Of a DNA stretch of 7,374 bases, positions 1-7,374 are shown piece after piece. The notes under the pieces are model-generated. The model did not search any database and was not told the DNA's origin. It saw nothing but the letters and a program-made list of their open reading frames with translations. Within the stretch, counting starts at the first letter, position 1; every line of letters begins with the position of its first letter. The DNA is from Myxococcales bacterium UBA1238. GTDB lineage: Bacteria > Myxococcota_A > Bradymonadia > UBA7976 > UBA1532. The translations under genes and the position numbers were made by a program. The stretch lies in contig DBWM01000044.1 in the NCBI GenBank assembly GCA_002309015.1, positions 27,989 through 35,362 of the forward strand. The letters run 5' to 3'.

Positions 1-72
1 GAAGATGGCTCTCTCACCGACGAAGACGGCTCTCTCACAGACGAAGATGGCTCCCTCACCGACGAAGATGGC
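1..72 (+). repeat. Acidic heptad repeat, DEDGSLT-type, three-plus copies
   Basis: A 21-base unit encoding EDGSLTD occurs three times in tandem (1-21, 22-42, 43-63), with a fourth partial copy (64-72, EDG) before the sequence turns to unrelated residues. Copies differ only at third positions (gat/gac, tct/tcc, acc/aca), so the peptide is kept while the DNA has drifted. The array runs off the left edge and may be longer. It probably forms a flexible acidic linker. Ca2+ binding is possible, but the spacing does not match an EF-hand, thrombospondin type 3 or RTX loop. Confidence 0.85.
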
Positions 73-3000
73 ACGATCCACGAGAACAAGCTCGAAACCT
101 GCCGCATCGTCGCTTCGGAATCTGAGGGCACGCTCGCTTACGGCGAAGAGCTGCTTTTGAAGGCCGAAGTCTCGCCCGCCCTCGAAGATCTCAGGCTCTC
201 GTTTGTGATGGGCAGGGGTGACCTTTGCAAGGCGGCGCCGACCGCAGACTGGACCGAAATCGAAGCGGGCGCAGAAGACAGCGCGACTTTCACGCATGAA
301 GACAAGCTCAGCGAATCCGCCGAAGTCTGCTTTGCGGTGAAAGCCGTGCTGGGCGAAGAGACGACCTACTGCGATCTGAAAGTGAGCGCGGAATCCGATG
401 GATTCGCAGACGGCTATCAGCCCGAAAATGCGCTCTGGGTGACGCTGGAAGATGCCTGCGGCGGATGCGCGCCCGAGCAGAGCTGCGACGGCAGGAAGGT
501 GATGACGCAGGATCGGGTTTGCACCGTTTCAAACGACACCGCCGTTTGCGCGATCACGGGCACCCTTTCTGAAGTGAAAACCTGCGAAGATTCGGAATAT
601 TGCGTCAGCACGGCGAGCGGTGCCGACTGTGCGCCCTGCAACTGTACCCCCGCCATCATCTGCGACGAAACCGACAAGACCAAAGGCGTTCAAACGCTCG
701 CCACCTGCTACGCGCTGGGCATCTGCGACCAAACTGACATCCGCTGCACCGATCAAACGGTCTGCGTCTCCGATCCTGCCGGCATCAAGACGATACTCGG
801 CCAATGCAGCGCATCCGAAGCGACCGGCTGCGCTTATACCGACGGCACGACCGATCCCTGCCCCGCAGCCGATCCCGCATCCTGCGAAGGCTTCGTTTTA
901 AAGACGCCTTATGCCACCTGCAGCGGCACCGAAACGCTCGTCTGCGGCACCGATATCGCGAGCAGAGACTGCAGCGAAGAATCCAAACTCTGCCAGAACG
1001 CTGAATGCGTGGCCCCCGTCGCTTCCGCTCAGTTCGTGGTGATGCCCGAGCATGCCTACGGGCCGATGGGAAACAACGTCTGGAATCTTGCTCTCGATCA
1101 GGTGCCCTTCGCCTTCGATCTCGAGATCCCTGGTCTCACCGACCTGACCGACGGCATCGATGCGTTGAACAGCAAAATGAAGGTCCGGATCGCCTACCGC
1201 TATGTGGGTGACGCGGACTGGACCTACGTCGATGTGACCGGTGGCTCCAACATCCCGGCCAGCCTCGAGGCCGGGGTGTCAAACGACAGCGATCCCGAAA
1301 GCGCGGCAGAGCCTACCAGGACCGACCGCTACGTCGCGATGATCGCGCCCGAAAAAACAATGGTCGCCAACTGGTGGACCCCCGGAGAAGTAAAGGTCCG
1401 TCTCGAATTGGCCTTCGACGGCGAGCATTTCGAGACCGTCGGGGCCCCCCAGAGCATGGTGGCTGCCAACCCCTGCATTCGAAGTAGTGGTCCGCTTTGT
1501 GAGGAAGGCAGGGGCGACAAATGCATCGACGGCCATGTTTTGAATCGTTACACAGGCGTCTGCGAGATCAAACAGGGCGTCGCGGTCTGCGAAACCGAGG
1601 AACATCCCTGCGGCGGAACCGGCGATGAAGCATCGCTGACCTGCGGCACAGGCTGGGATGGCGAGAACAAGGTTTTTGCCGAAGGTTCGAGCTGCACCGA
1701 AGAGATCTACAGTACTTCGGTTGATGGCAACGGAGAATCAACGCCGCTCACCCGCGCCTATTGCAGCCATGTCTTCGAACCGATCATGGAATGTCCTTCC
1801 TCGGATCGGGACAACATCGACACATCTTGCAAGACTGGCACCGACGGACAGATCATCAAGCTTGAGTATGATGGCTGCATCGCAGGCCGCTGCGCGGAGC
1901 CGAGAGAGTTCTTCATCTCAGATGAATCGCTCTGCCTGGGCGGAGCGATCGCAACCAGCAAAACGACTTGCGAGAATGGCACGCTGGTTGATTCGATCGA
2001 GTTTAAGGACTGCACGGCAAACAACCAGGCCTGTTTGGGGCGCAGCTTCTACAGAAAAGAGGACCAGCGGGAACCTCACTGTGCCGAGCCACAGATTGCA
2101 TGGTGCCAAACAAACTGGGGCATCGAGCCTCAGGAGATCTCCAGATCTAAGGACGACAAAAGGGCGGAGTTCCATGCATTGCTTGTCATCCCGGGACTGA
2201 CCGGCGGAGATGGTGCAATGAAAGTCGATGCGAAAGGAAATTTCCTCTACCCGACGGATGATGCAGCTGTAGGTTACTCTCACGCCGTTGAGCGGATGCC
2301 CCACTTTAAAGCGCAGGTGGTTTTTGGCGCGGCGAATGCCGATCTCAGCAAAGCGGCAGAGGCGAATTTGGTGGTCGCCCAAGTCAAGCCCCAAATCGTA
2401 TTTCAAATGGTGGATGAAACTGTGTTTTCCGCCTCGCTCGATCTCTCCGAAGAAGACGCTCTGGTGGCGGGGAATGAATATGCGTTCGCCTATCGCTTCA
2501 GCCTCGACGGCGGCCATACCTGGACTTATTGTGACACGGACTCAAACGAGGACGATGAAGCCGGCTACCAGCAGGCCTCTCAGGGCAAGCTGACGGTCAC
2601 CGCCGAAGCCGAGGCGGACTGTTCTGCCTGCACCGCTGGCGCTCATTGCGAAGGTGATCTTCTCTTCAATCAAACCGGAACCTGTCACATTGAAAACGGC
2701 CGCCCCGTTTGCGACATCACCAAAGAAGACTGCAGCGCCGGCGTCGAACCTGAGTATGCATGTGAAGGCACAGTCCTTCAGTGGAACTCCGGCTATTGCG
2801 ACCCGGGTTCGAAAAAATGCACGAGACGCACCAATCGGGAAGACTGCTCAACCCCCGCAGTCACCTGTTCTGAAGATCTCGATGTGGCGACGAGCACGTT
2901 GCGAACCTGCAATGCCGAAAGCGGGAAATGCGAAGAGACGGGTACGCCTGAAATCACGGTCTGCAGCGAGGGCGAACAGCGTTGTGTTCAAGGTGGCTGG

Positions 3001-6000
3001 GGACCGATGTTATTGCAAACTTTGCCCAATTCCTGCAAAGAAAGCACATATGGGGCTGGCTGCCAGGATCAACAAAAATCCTGTGCCGACATGGCCGCTG
3101 AAATCATCTCCTGCAACACAGTCGACGGCGTGCTCAAAGTCACCCGATACATCGATGCCTGCGATGAGGATGGCATCCACTGCGCAACCGAGACGAAGAC
3201 CTGGGAGCCCTCGATCGAATGCCTCGATGAGACGCATTACAACCTTTACACCCCGACCTGCACCGATGGCGCCTTTGGCGGCTACAACGTGACCCGAAAC
3301 CTGGCATGCGGCGAAGGCGAGCTCTGCATCAAAGATGCCTGCAAAAAATGCGAGAGACCGGAGCATTGCGCGGAAGACGCCACCGTCACCTGCGAGCATA
3401 AGGGCTCAGACAGCGTTTGCCAAAAAGAAGAAGGCAGCGCCTGCATCGATGGCTGGTACGGCGACGACTGCAGCAACTCATGCCCGAATGCGGATGACGA
3501 CATCATTTGCAGGGATTCCGAACACACCGTTTGCAACCAGGATTCGGGCGAGACCGAAAGCTGCACCGCCTGCGACGACGGCCTTTATGGCGACGACTGC
3601 AAATCTCTTTGCGCGGATACGGAAAACAACTGCGACATCACAGAGCCCGGCGACATCACCTGCGTTCAAATCGCTTCCGGCACAGTAAACATTGAAAGCT
3701 GCAAAGCCTGCATTACGGGCCAATATGGCACCGTTTGCAGCGAAACCTGCGCAAACGAGACCGAAGGCAAACATTGCGCGAGCGCAGAATCCACCGTTTG
3801 CAATCAGGATTCGGGCGAGACCGAAAGCTGCACCGCCTGCGCCCAGGGGTACAGGGGAAGCGACTGCTCCTCGCCCTGCGCCAACGGCGAAGGCCAGCAT
3901 TGCAAGACCCCCGAAGCCTTGGCGTGCGATCGAAGCACAGGTGAGATCACAAATTGCAGCGAAGGTTGCGCGCAGGGCTGGTATGGCGCCGACTGCAAGT
4001 CGCCATGCGAAAACGCCAACAAGCAGTATTGCGCAAAGCCCGGCAAGTCTCAGTGCGACCAAACCTCGGGCGAAATCGCAGTCTGCAGCGACGATGGCTG
4101 CGCTCGGGGCTGGTACGGCGCCGACTGCAAGACGCAATGCGAGAACGGCGAAGGCCAGCATTGCAAAAATCCCGAAGCCTCGGTCTGCGCGCGTGCGGAC
4201 GGCAGGATCACCGAATGCAGCGGCGGTTGCGAGCAAGGCTGGTACGACTTCGACTGCAAGTCACAATGCAGGAACGGCGAAGGTCAGCATTGCACAAGCC
4301 CCGAAACTTCGGCCTGCGATCAGGTGTCGGGCGAAATTGAAACCTGCGACGGCGGGTGCGAAGAGGGCTGGTTCGACGCGAACTGCAAGTCGTCTTGCAT
4401 CAGTCAGCTCAGCGGCAGCGCGCATTGCGTCACGAAGGACGAAAACGGCAGCATCGATTACAGCAAGGTCACCTGCGATGCCACAAGCATCACCTGCCGG
4501 GAATGCGAAAATGGCTATTTTGCCCCGCTCTGCAATCAGGAATGCACATCCGGGCTCACATCTCCTGAAAGATGCGACAGAGAAAGCTCGATCACCTGCG
4601 ACAGCGAAGGTCAGAATGTGGTTTGCGAAGTCTGCAAGCAGGGCAAAGGTCCCGCTTGCCAGGAGAACTGTGAAAATGAATTCAGCAACGTTCCCACAGA
4701 TGACTTCCAGTACGTGACCCAGCAGATCACCCATTGCCAGGATGCCACAAAGGCCGCCTGCAAAGATGGCCCCATCACAAGCTGCGGCGAGCCTGGTTGC
4801 AGTGCCGGATGGTACGGTCCACGCTGTGACACGCAATGCCAGCTGAGCCAGGAAAACCATTGCAACACCTTAACGGGCACCGTCACCTGCATCAGCGGAA
4901 CCGATATCTCCTGCAGCGCATGCCTCCCCGGGTATTACGAAACCTGCGTCTCTGCCCTGAGCGATGAGCAGCATTGCATCACACAAAATGCGGCCGTGAC
5001 CTGCGAAACGGGCGATCTGGGCGCGAGCAGCTTTTTCTGCGCCGCATGCGAACCCGGATTTGGTGGTGTGGACTGCCGAAAGCCCTGCGAAAATCAAAAC
5101 GGCACCCATTGTGCAACACCAGAGGCCGCTCTTTGCAAAGACAGCGAGGACTGCGAAGGCGATGCCTGCCCGATCATCGCGTGCGCTGTGAGCGATCGCT
5201 GCGTCAACGACGAGTGGTTTGGATCTGATTGCAGCCAATTCTGTGCAAAAACCAGCATCCCAACCCATTGCACAGAGTTCGGGGAAGCCCCCAAATGCGC
5301 ACGTGACGGCGTGATCACGGATTGCGGCTCCGTCGATGGAATCCCCGTAGACTGCGAAGACGGCTATTACGGCGATGACTGCAACCAGGAATGCAAAGAC
5401 ATCGAAGGCATCGGGGAGACTTATCACTGCAGGAGCTGGGCCAACGTCACCTGCGACAAAGAGGGCAGCTCGATCACAAGCTGCGGCGAACTGGGCTGCG
5501 AAGACTGCTGGAGCGGCGAAGACTGCTGCATCTCGTGCAAAGCGATGATCGATGATGAAAACGGCCCCCATTACTGCCAGACGGGCGATGAAGCGAGCGT
5601 CACCTGCGAGGAAACCCTTGTGGACGGCGAATCCACCGTTGAGATCACAGCCTGCTCCACCTGCATCGACGGTTACTACGGCTCCAGCTGCACCGAATCC
5701 TGCACAGCAGTGATCATCGAAGCGGGCGACGAAACTTCCCATCATTGCTCCATCGGCGGCATGAATGATCTCATCACCTGCAACGACAGCGAAGGCGAGG
5801 TCCAAATCACCTCCTGCGGCAGATGTGAGGTCGGCTATAAGGATGATGCAACCGAAGGCCCCTGCAGCGTCCCCTGCGCCAACACGGTCGAGGCCAGCGA
5901 TGGACATCCCCAGACCCACTGCGCGCTTCCTGAGGATTCTTTCTGCGGTCAAACGGAACCCTACATCACGTCCTGCAGCGTTTACCCCGACAACTTTGAA

Positions 6001-7374
6001 TCCCATTGCGAGGACGGCTGGGTGGGCGAAGATTGCAGCATCCCCTGCAAAGCCCCTGAGGAAAATCAGCATTGTGTAGCCGACGAGGAGACCGATTCCG
6101 GCATCATCGCGCATCATTACGCCTGCATTTCAGATACCGTCACAAACTGGCATTGCACCGCATGCGAGAAGGGCTATTGGGGAGCGGATTGCTCGAAGAC
6201 CTGCGAAAACACCGAAAGCACGCATTGTGTCCATCTCGGCCAAATCACCTGCGATCAGGAAACCGGCGCCCCCATCCGCTGCAGCGACGACTCCCACTTC
6301 CCCAACTGCTCCACAGGCTGGCACGGCAAAATCTGCGACACTGCCTGCTCCAATGGCTCCAGCCATCATTGCGCGCATCCCGAAACCTCCTTATGCGACA
6401 GGGGATACATCGAGATCTGCAGCGGCTACAACACCCCGGAAGGTGGCTGCGAAGACGGCTGGTTCGGTCTCAGCTGTATGGACACATGCAGCAGTCAGAT
6501 GGAGCATTGCGCCAAATGCACGGGCTACTCCTCCTTCATGGGCGTCACGAACTTCGAGTGCCGGCAATGCGCGCCCGGTTACTGGGGTGAAAACTGCGAT
6601 AAGACTTGCTGCGACATTCCCGAGCCCACCGATGCGACACAATCACAGCTCCTTGCCTGGGAAGAGCAGAAAAAACGTTGCGAGGACGCATCAAAACAAC
6701 TCGTTCATGAAAACTGCGGGTCTGGATCCACCGGCGCCGCCATGTGCGATCGAGACACAGGAATCGTCGGCAACGACTCAGGCGTCAGCTGTACGGTCTG
6801 TCCCGAAGGCAGGTGGGATGGGACCGACAACAACGGCATCGACTGCGACGCGCTCTGCAGCAATGAGACGGGCGACACGCATTGCGCATACGATCGAAGC
6901 AACTGCGACAAGAAGACCGGCGTCATCACCGCATGCGCCAACAACGCATGCGTGGACGGCTATTACGGCGCGGATTGCAAGAGCGATTGCCGGGTCGGAG
7001 CCCAGGCCAACGGTTATCACTGCGCTTCCGACAACCTGGCAGACTTCCGCTGCCGCCAGAATGGATCGAACTTCATCCTCGATGCCTGCAACGGAGGGTG
7101 CGAGTCCGAATGGGCTGGCTCCCTCTGCAATCGGCCTTGCACGAATCCCCGTGACCTCAACTGCGCAGAAGGCGCCACCGTTTGCGACCAGTATGGCGTG
7201 ATTCAAAGCTGTACCGCCTGCGCCGATGGCTGGTCCGGCACCGATTGCAGCCAAAAATGCCGCGATCTTCTCCATAGTCTCCACCCCGACAATCACTGCC
7301 TGAGCACGGCTCAGCCCGAAGAGGTGACCTGCAATCAGGACGGCAGCGGCCTGAAATGCCTGAGCGGCTGCCAC
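1..7374 (+). CDS. Giant Cys-rich extracellular protein with EGF-like repeats (internal fragment, both ends missing)
   Basis: Frame 1 is open from the first to the last base (2458 codons, no stop), so start, signal peptide, ribosome site and C-terminus lie outside the window. The first in-frame ATG (208) falls inside a beta-rich domain and is not a believable start. Order of parts: acidic heptad repeat (residues 1-24); three rounds of a Cys-poor sandwich-like domain plus a Cys-rich module (34-1102); about 27 EGF-like repeats (1103 to the end). Cys is about 10% of residues, and I see no hydrophobic stretch long enough to span a membrane. The composition is acidic. Known: proteins with this Cys density are normally exported and disulphide-bonded. 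Inferred: a surface adhesin, stalk or fibre. No catalytic motif is recognisable. No named gene is recognised. The reading frame is certain; the function is open. Confidence 0.95.
100..456 (+). other. Cys-poor, probably beta-sandwich domain, copy 1 (within the giant CDS)
   Basis: Residues about 34-152. Alternating hydrophobic/polar stretches (LLLKAEVSP, LRLSFVMG, CFAVKAVLG, LWVTLEDA) suggest an immunoglobulin-like or similar all-beta fold. It has four Cys (34, 76, 110, 124). The segment CFAVKAVLG..TTYCDLK (110-127) parallels AYRFSLDGG..WTYCDTD in copy 3, which is why I treat it as a divergent paralogue. A GRGD tetrapeptide lies at residues 71-74. It sits between the acidic heptads and the first Cys-rich module. 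The fold is inferred from the hydrophobic pattern only; the family is not identified. Confidence 0.5.
457..1020 (+). other. Cys-rich module 1 (within the giant CDS)
   Basis: Residues about 153-340, with about 24 Cys. It opens with CGGC (153-156), then C162-x11-C174-x8-C183, the element that also opens modules 2 and 3. A second related stretch, C295-EGFVL-...-C307-x7-C315-x8-C324, has the same C-[DE]-G-x-V-[ML] start, so the module itself contains internal repeats. No G-[WY]-x-G EGF signature is present here, unlike in the C-terminal array. It is likely a disulphide-stapled stalk between sandwich domains 1 and 2. No binding function can be assigned. Confidence 0.6.
1021..1473 (+). other. Cys-free beta-sandwich-like domain, copy 2 (within the giant CDS)
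   Basis: Residues about 341-491. No Cys at all between C336 and C492, a sharp contrast with both sides. Beta-type stretches include AQFVVMPEH, FAFDLEIPGLTD (371-381), VRIAYRYVGDADWTYVDV (395-412) and VKVRLELAFDG. IPGLT (376-380) recurs in copy 3 (730-734), and AYRY..WTYVD resembles AYRF..WTYCD there, which supports duplication. Known: motifs of the Y-R-[YF]-S-x-D-G-G-x-x-W-T-Y-C-D sort occur in bacterial secreted multi-domain proteins; I recall no assigned function. Inferred: a structural or ligand-binding Ig-like domain. Confidence 0.55.
1474..2100 (+). other. Cys-rich module 2 (within the giant CDS)
   Basis: Residues about 492-700, with about 18 Cys at lower density than module 1. It begins C492 and C500, then C508-IDGHVL-...-C521-x8-C530-x6-C537, matching the opening element of modules 1 and 3. 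A GRGD tetrapeptide (503-506) immediately precedes C508. The middle (548-626) has widely spaced Cys in a Ser/Thr/Asp/Glu-rich background. The end (626-702) carries C-x4-C and C-x5-C pairs. Like module 1 it lacks the EGF signature. It probably joins sandwich domains 2 and 3. Confidence 0.55.
2101..2619 (+). other. Beta-sandwich-like domain, copy 3 (within the giant CDS)
   Basis: Residues about 701-873, with just C702 and C844 inside. Beta-type stretches: EFHALLVIPGLTGG (723-736), HFKAQVVFGAANADL, NLVVAQVKPQIVFQMV, and EYAFAYRFSLDGG (826-838) followed by HTWTYCDTD (839-847). IPGLT and the AYRF..WTYCD motif link it to copy 2, and VVFGAANADLSKAA (consecutive small/hydrophobic residues) is loosely like FVMGRGDLCKAA of copy 1. 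At about 170 residues it may comprise two small domains. It is followed at once by CSAC (874-877), the start of module 3. Confidence 0.55.
2620..3306 (+). other. Cys-rich module 3 (within the giant CDS)
   Basis: Residues about 874-1102, with about 23 Cys. It opens CSAC, then C883-EGDLLF-...-C895-x8-C904-x6-C911, the same element as in modules 1 and 2. A second copy follows at C921-EGTVL-...-C933-x6-C940-x8-C949, and a degenerate third at C956-x13-C970-x6-C977, so this module shows the internal periodicity (about 35-38 residues) most clearly. Later Cys (988-1087) are more irregular. It grades into the EGF-like array around residue 1103, where C-x5-C-x5-C-x2-C (1103-1118) appears. Confidence 0.55.
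3525..3574 (+). repeat. 50-base near-identical direct repeat, copy A
   Basis: This stretch encodes TVCNQDSGETESCTAC (residues 1176-1191) and matches 3792-3841 at 49 of 50 bases. The one difference is the third base of an Asn codon (3537 c, 3804 t). The two copies are 267 bases (89 residues) apart, exactly two EGF-like units, while the unit between them is clearly different in sequence. Confidence 0.9.
3792..3841 (+). repeat. 50-base near-identical direct repeat, copy B
   Basis: Partner of 3525-3574, encoding the same 16 residues (1265-1280). Flanks diverge at once on both sides: Ser before and Ala after in this copy, His before and Asp after in copy A. A weaker protein-level relative, TVCDQYGVIQSCTAC, lies at 7180-7227. 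Confidence 0.9.
3847..4398 (+). repeat. Most homogeneous block of EGF-like repeats (units 4-8)
   Basis: Residues 1283-1466. Four consecutive intervals between anchors are 43, 44, 43 and 43 residues (129-132 bases), and Cys spacing is 3-7-7-9-3-8 with one 4 in place of 3. The peptide NGEGQHC recurs at 1295, 1382 and 1425 followed by x2-PE, and GWYGADCK at 1326 and 1370. Base-level similarity is also high (aacggcgaaggccagcattg appears at 3882 and 4144 and with one change at 4273). This looks like recent tandem duplication or conversion compared with the divergent units further right. Confidence 0.75.
6613..6717 (+). other. Charged, probably helical insertion in the EGF-like array
   Basis: Residues 2205-2239, between anchors 23 and 24, which are 77 residues apart instead of 40-60. 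Residues 2205-2226 lack Cys, and the core LLAWEEQKKRCEDASKQL is rich in Glu, Lys, Gln and Leu, unlike the Gly/Asp/Thr-rich loops elsewhere. One Cys (2227) interrupts it. The next anchor is also abnormal: GRWDGTDNNGIDC has six extra residues in an Asp/Asn-rich loop. It may be a hinge or a short coiled coil; this is inference from composition. Confidence 0.5.

Larger units (their letters stand above)
3307..7374 (+). repeat. Array of about 27 EGF-like repeats (coding, runs off the window)
   Basis: Residues about 1103-2458, with about 175 Cys. The anchor motif G-[WYF]-[YWFH]-G-x-[DS]-C or a close variant occurs at residues 1151, 1194, 1240, 1283, 1326, 1370, 1413, 1456, 1505, 1548, 1603, 1644, 1686, 1738, 1788, 1836, 1891, 1945, 2006, 2058, 2106, 2153, 2193, 2270, 2320, 2370 and 2410. 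Best-kept Cys spacing is C-x3-C-x7/8-C-x7-C-x9-C-x2/4-C-x8, six Cys per unit, with His before the third Cys and CD-x2-[ST]-G-E-I after the fourth. Known: EGF-like modules of the laminin, MEGF and SREC type share six or more Cys, G-[YW]-x-G-x-x-C and CD-x2-TG. Here their usual C-x-C pair is widened to C-x2/4-C, so membership is by resemblance. It is likely an extended rod. The last Cys-rich turn is cut by the window edge. Confidence 0.8.

Noticed and set aside
1..72. EF-hand, thrombospondin type 3 or RTX calcium repeats
   Set aside because: The seven-residue unit DEDGSLT lacks the D-x-D-x-D-G or G-G-x-G-x-D spacing these families need.
208..210. First in-frame ATG as the gene start
   Set aside because: It sits inside a beta strand-like stretch (LSFVMG) with open coding sequence and a peptide-conserved repeat upstream, no signal peptide follows, and there is no convincing ribosome site.
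3525..4398. CRISPR array, suggested by regularly spaced similar segments
   Set aside because: Period is 129-132 bases, similarity extends over whole units, and the sequence is coding throughout with amino acid conservation.
3692..4717. Frame 2 open frame of 341 codons, Ala/Lys/Arg/Ser-rich, and 6227-7201 likewise
   Set aside because: Low-complexity frame-shifted readings of the EGF-like repeats. The frame 1 product has coherent Cys spacing and anchors across the same bases, which cannot be chance.
4870..6117. Antisense open frame of 415 codons, with similar ones at 3478-4236, 4261-4860 and 3010-3399
   Set aside because: All lie exactly in codon register opposite the main frame. They stay open because the sense strand rarely uses TTA, CTA or TCA; for instance the boundaries at 4870 and 4261 coincide with in-frame tta and tca. 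Their Ala/Phe/Val-rich products are simply TGC, GAA and GAC read backwards.
3307..7374. Multihaem cytochrome, suggested by many Cys and frequent HC dipeptides
   Set aside because: Haem attachment needs C-x2-C-H. The C-x2-C pairs here are not followed by His, and the His comes before a Cys instead. The final C-x3-C-H has the wrong spacing.
1..7374. Insertion sequences, tRNA or rRNA genes, promoters and terminators
   Set aside because: No inverted-repeat ends, transposase motifs, RNA gene signatures or intergenic space; every base is used by the single coding frame.

Overview
The whole window is one uninterrupted reading frame on the + strand (frame 1, 2458 codons) with neither start nor stop. 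It is an internal slice of one giant gene. I translated it row by row and found no stop. The product is extremely cysteine-rich: by hand count about 246 Cys, roughly one residue in ten, rising to about one in eight in the C-terminal half. It has no obvious transmembrane segment. This fits a secreted or surface-exposed, heavily disulphide-bonded protein. All other open frames, including some several hundred codons long, are shadows of this one.

Layout. Residues 1-24 are an acidic seven-residue repeat. Residues 34-1102 hold three rounds of a composite unit: a Cys-poor, probably beta-sandwich domain (residues 34-152, 341-491, 701-873), each followed by a Cys-rich module (153-340, 492-700, 874-1102). 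The last two sandwiches share an IPGLT motif, and all three carry versions of a motif ending in WTYxD or TYCD. Each Cys-rich module begins close to a C-x(11-12)-C-x8-C element. From about residue 1103 to the window end runs an array of about 27 EGF-like repeats. Its consensus spacing is C-x3-C-x7-C-x7-C-x9-C-x3-C-x8, with a G-[aromatic]-[aromatic]-G-x-D-C signature and a nearly constant His before the third Cys. Repeats near residues 1283-1466 are very regular (43-44 residues). Later ones are more divergent (40-77 residues).

Organism. GC is about 57% in the rows I counted. Codon use is strongly biased (TGC about nine times as frequent as TGT for Cys; GAA and GGC common; TTA, CTA and TCA rare). 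There is no sign of introns over 7.4 kb. This suggests a Gram-negative-type bacterium. Multi-repeat Cys-rich surface proteins with WTYCD-type domains bring Myxococcota/Bradymonadia-like lineages to mind, but that is low-confidence inference, and an intron-poor protist is not excluded.

Function is not known. The architecture (sandwich domains, Cys-rich stalk, long EGF-like rod) resembles adhesins and eukaryotic MEGF/laminin-type extracellular proteins, so adhesion, prey or host contact, or a cell-surface fibre are reasonable inferences. No second gene, RNA gene, promoter, terminator, mobile element or CRISPR array is present.
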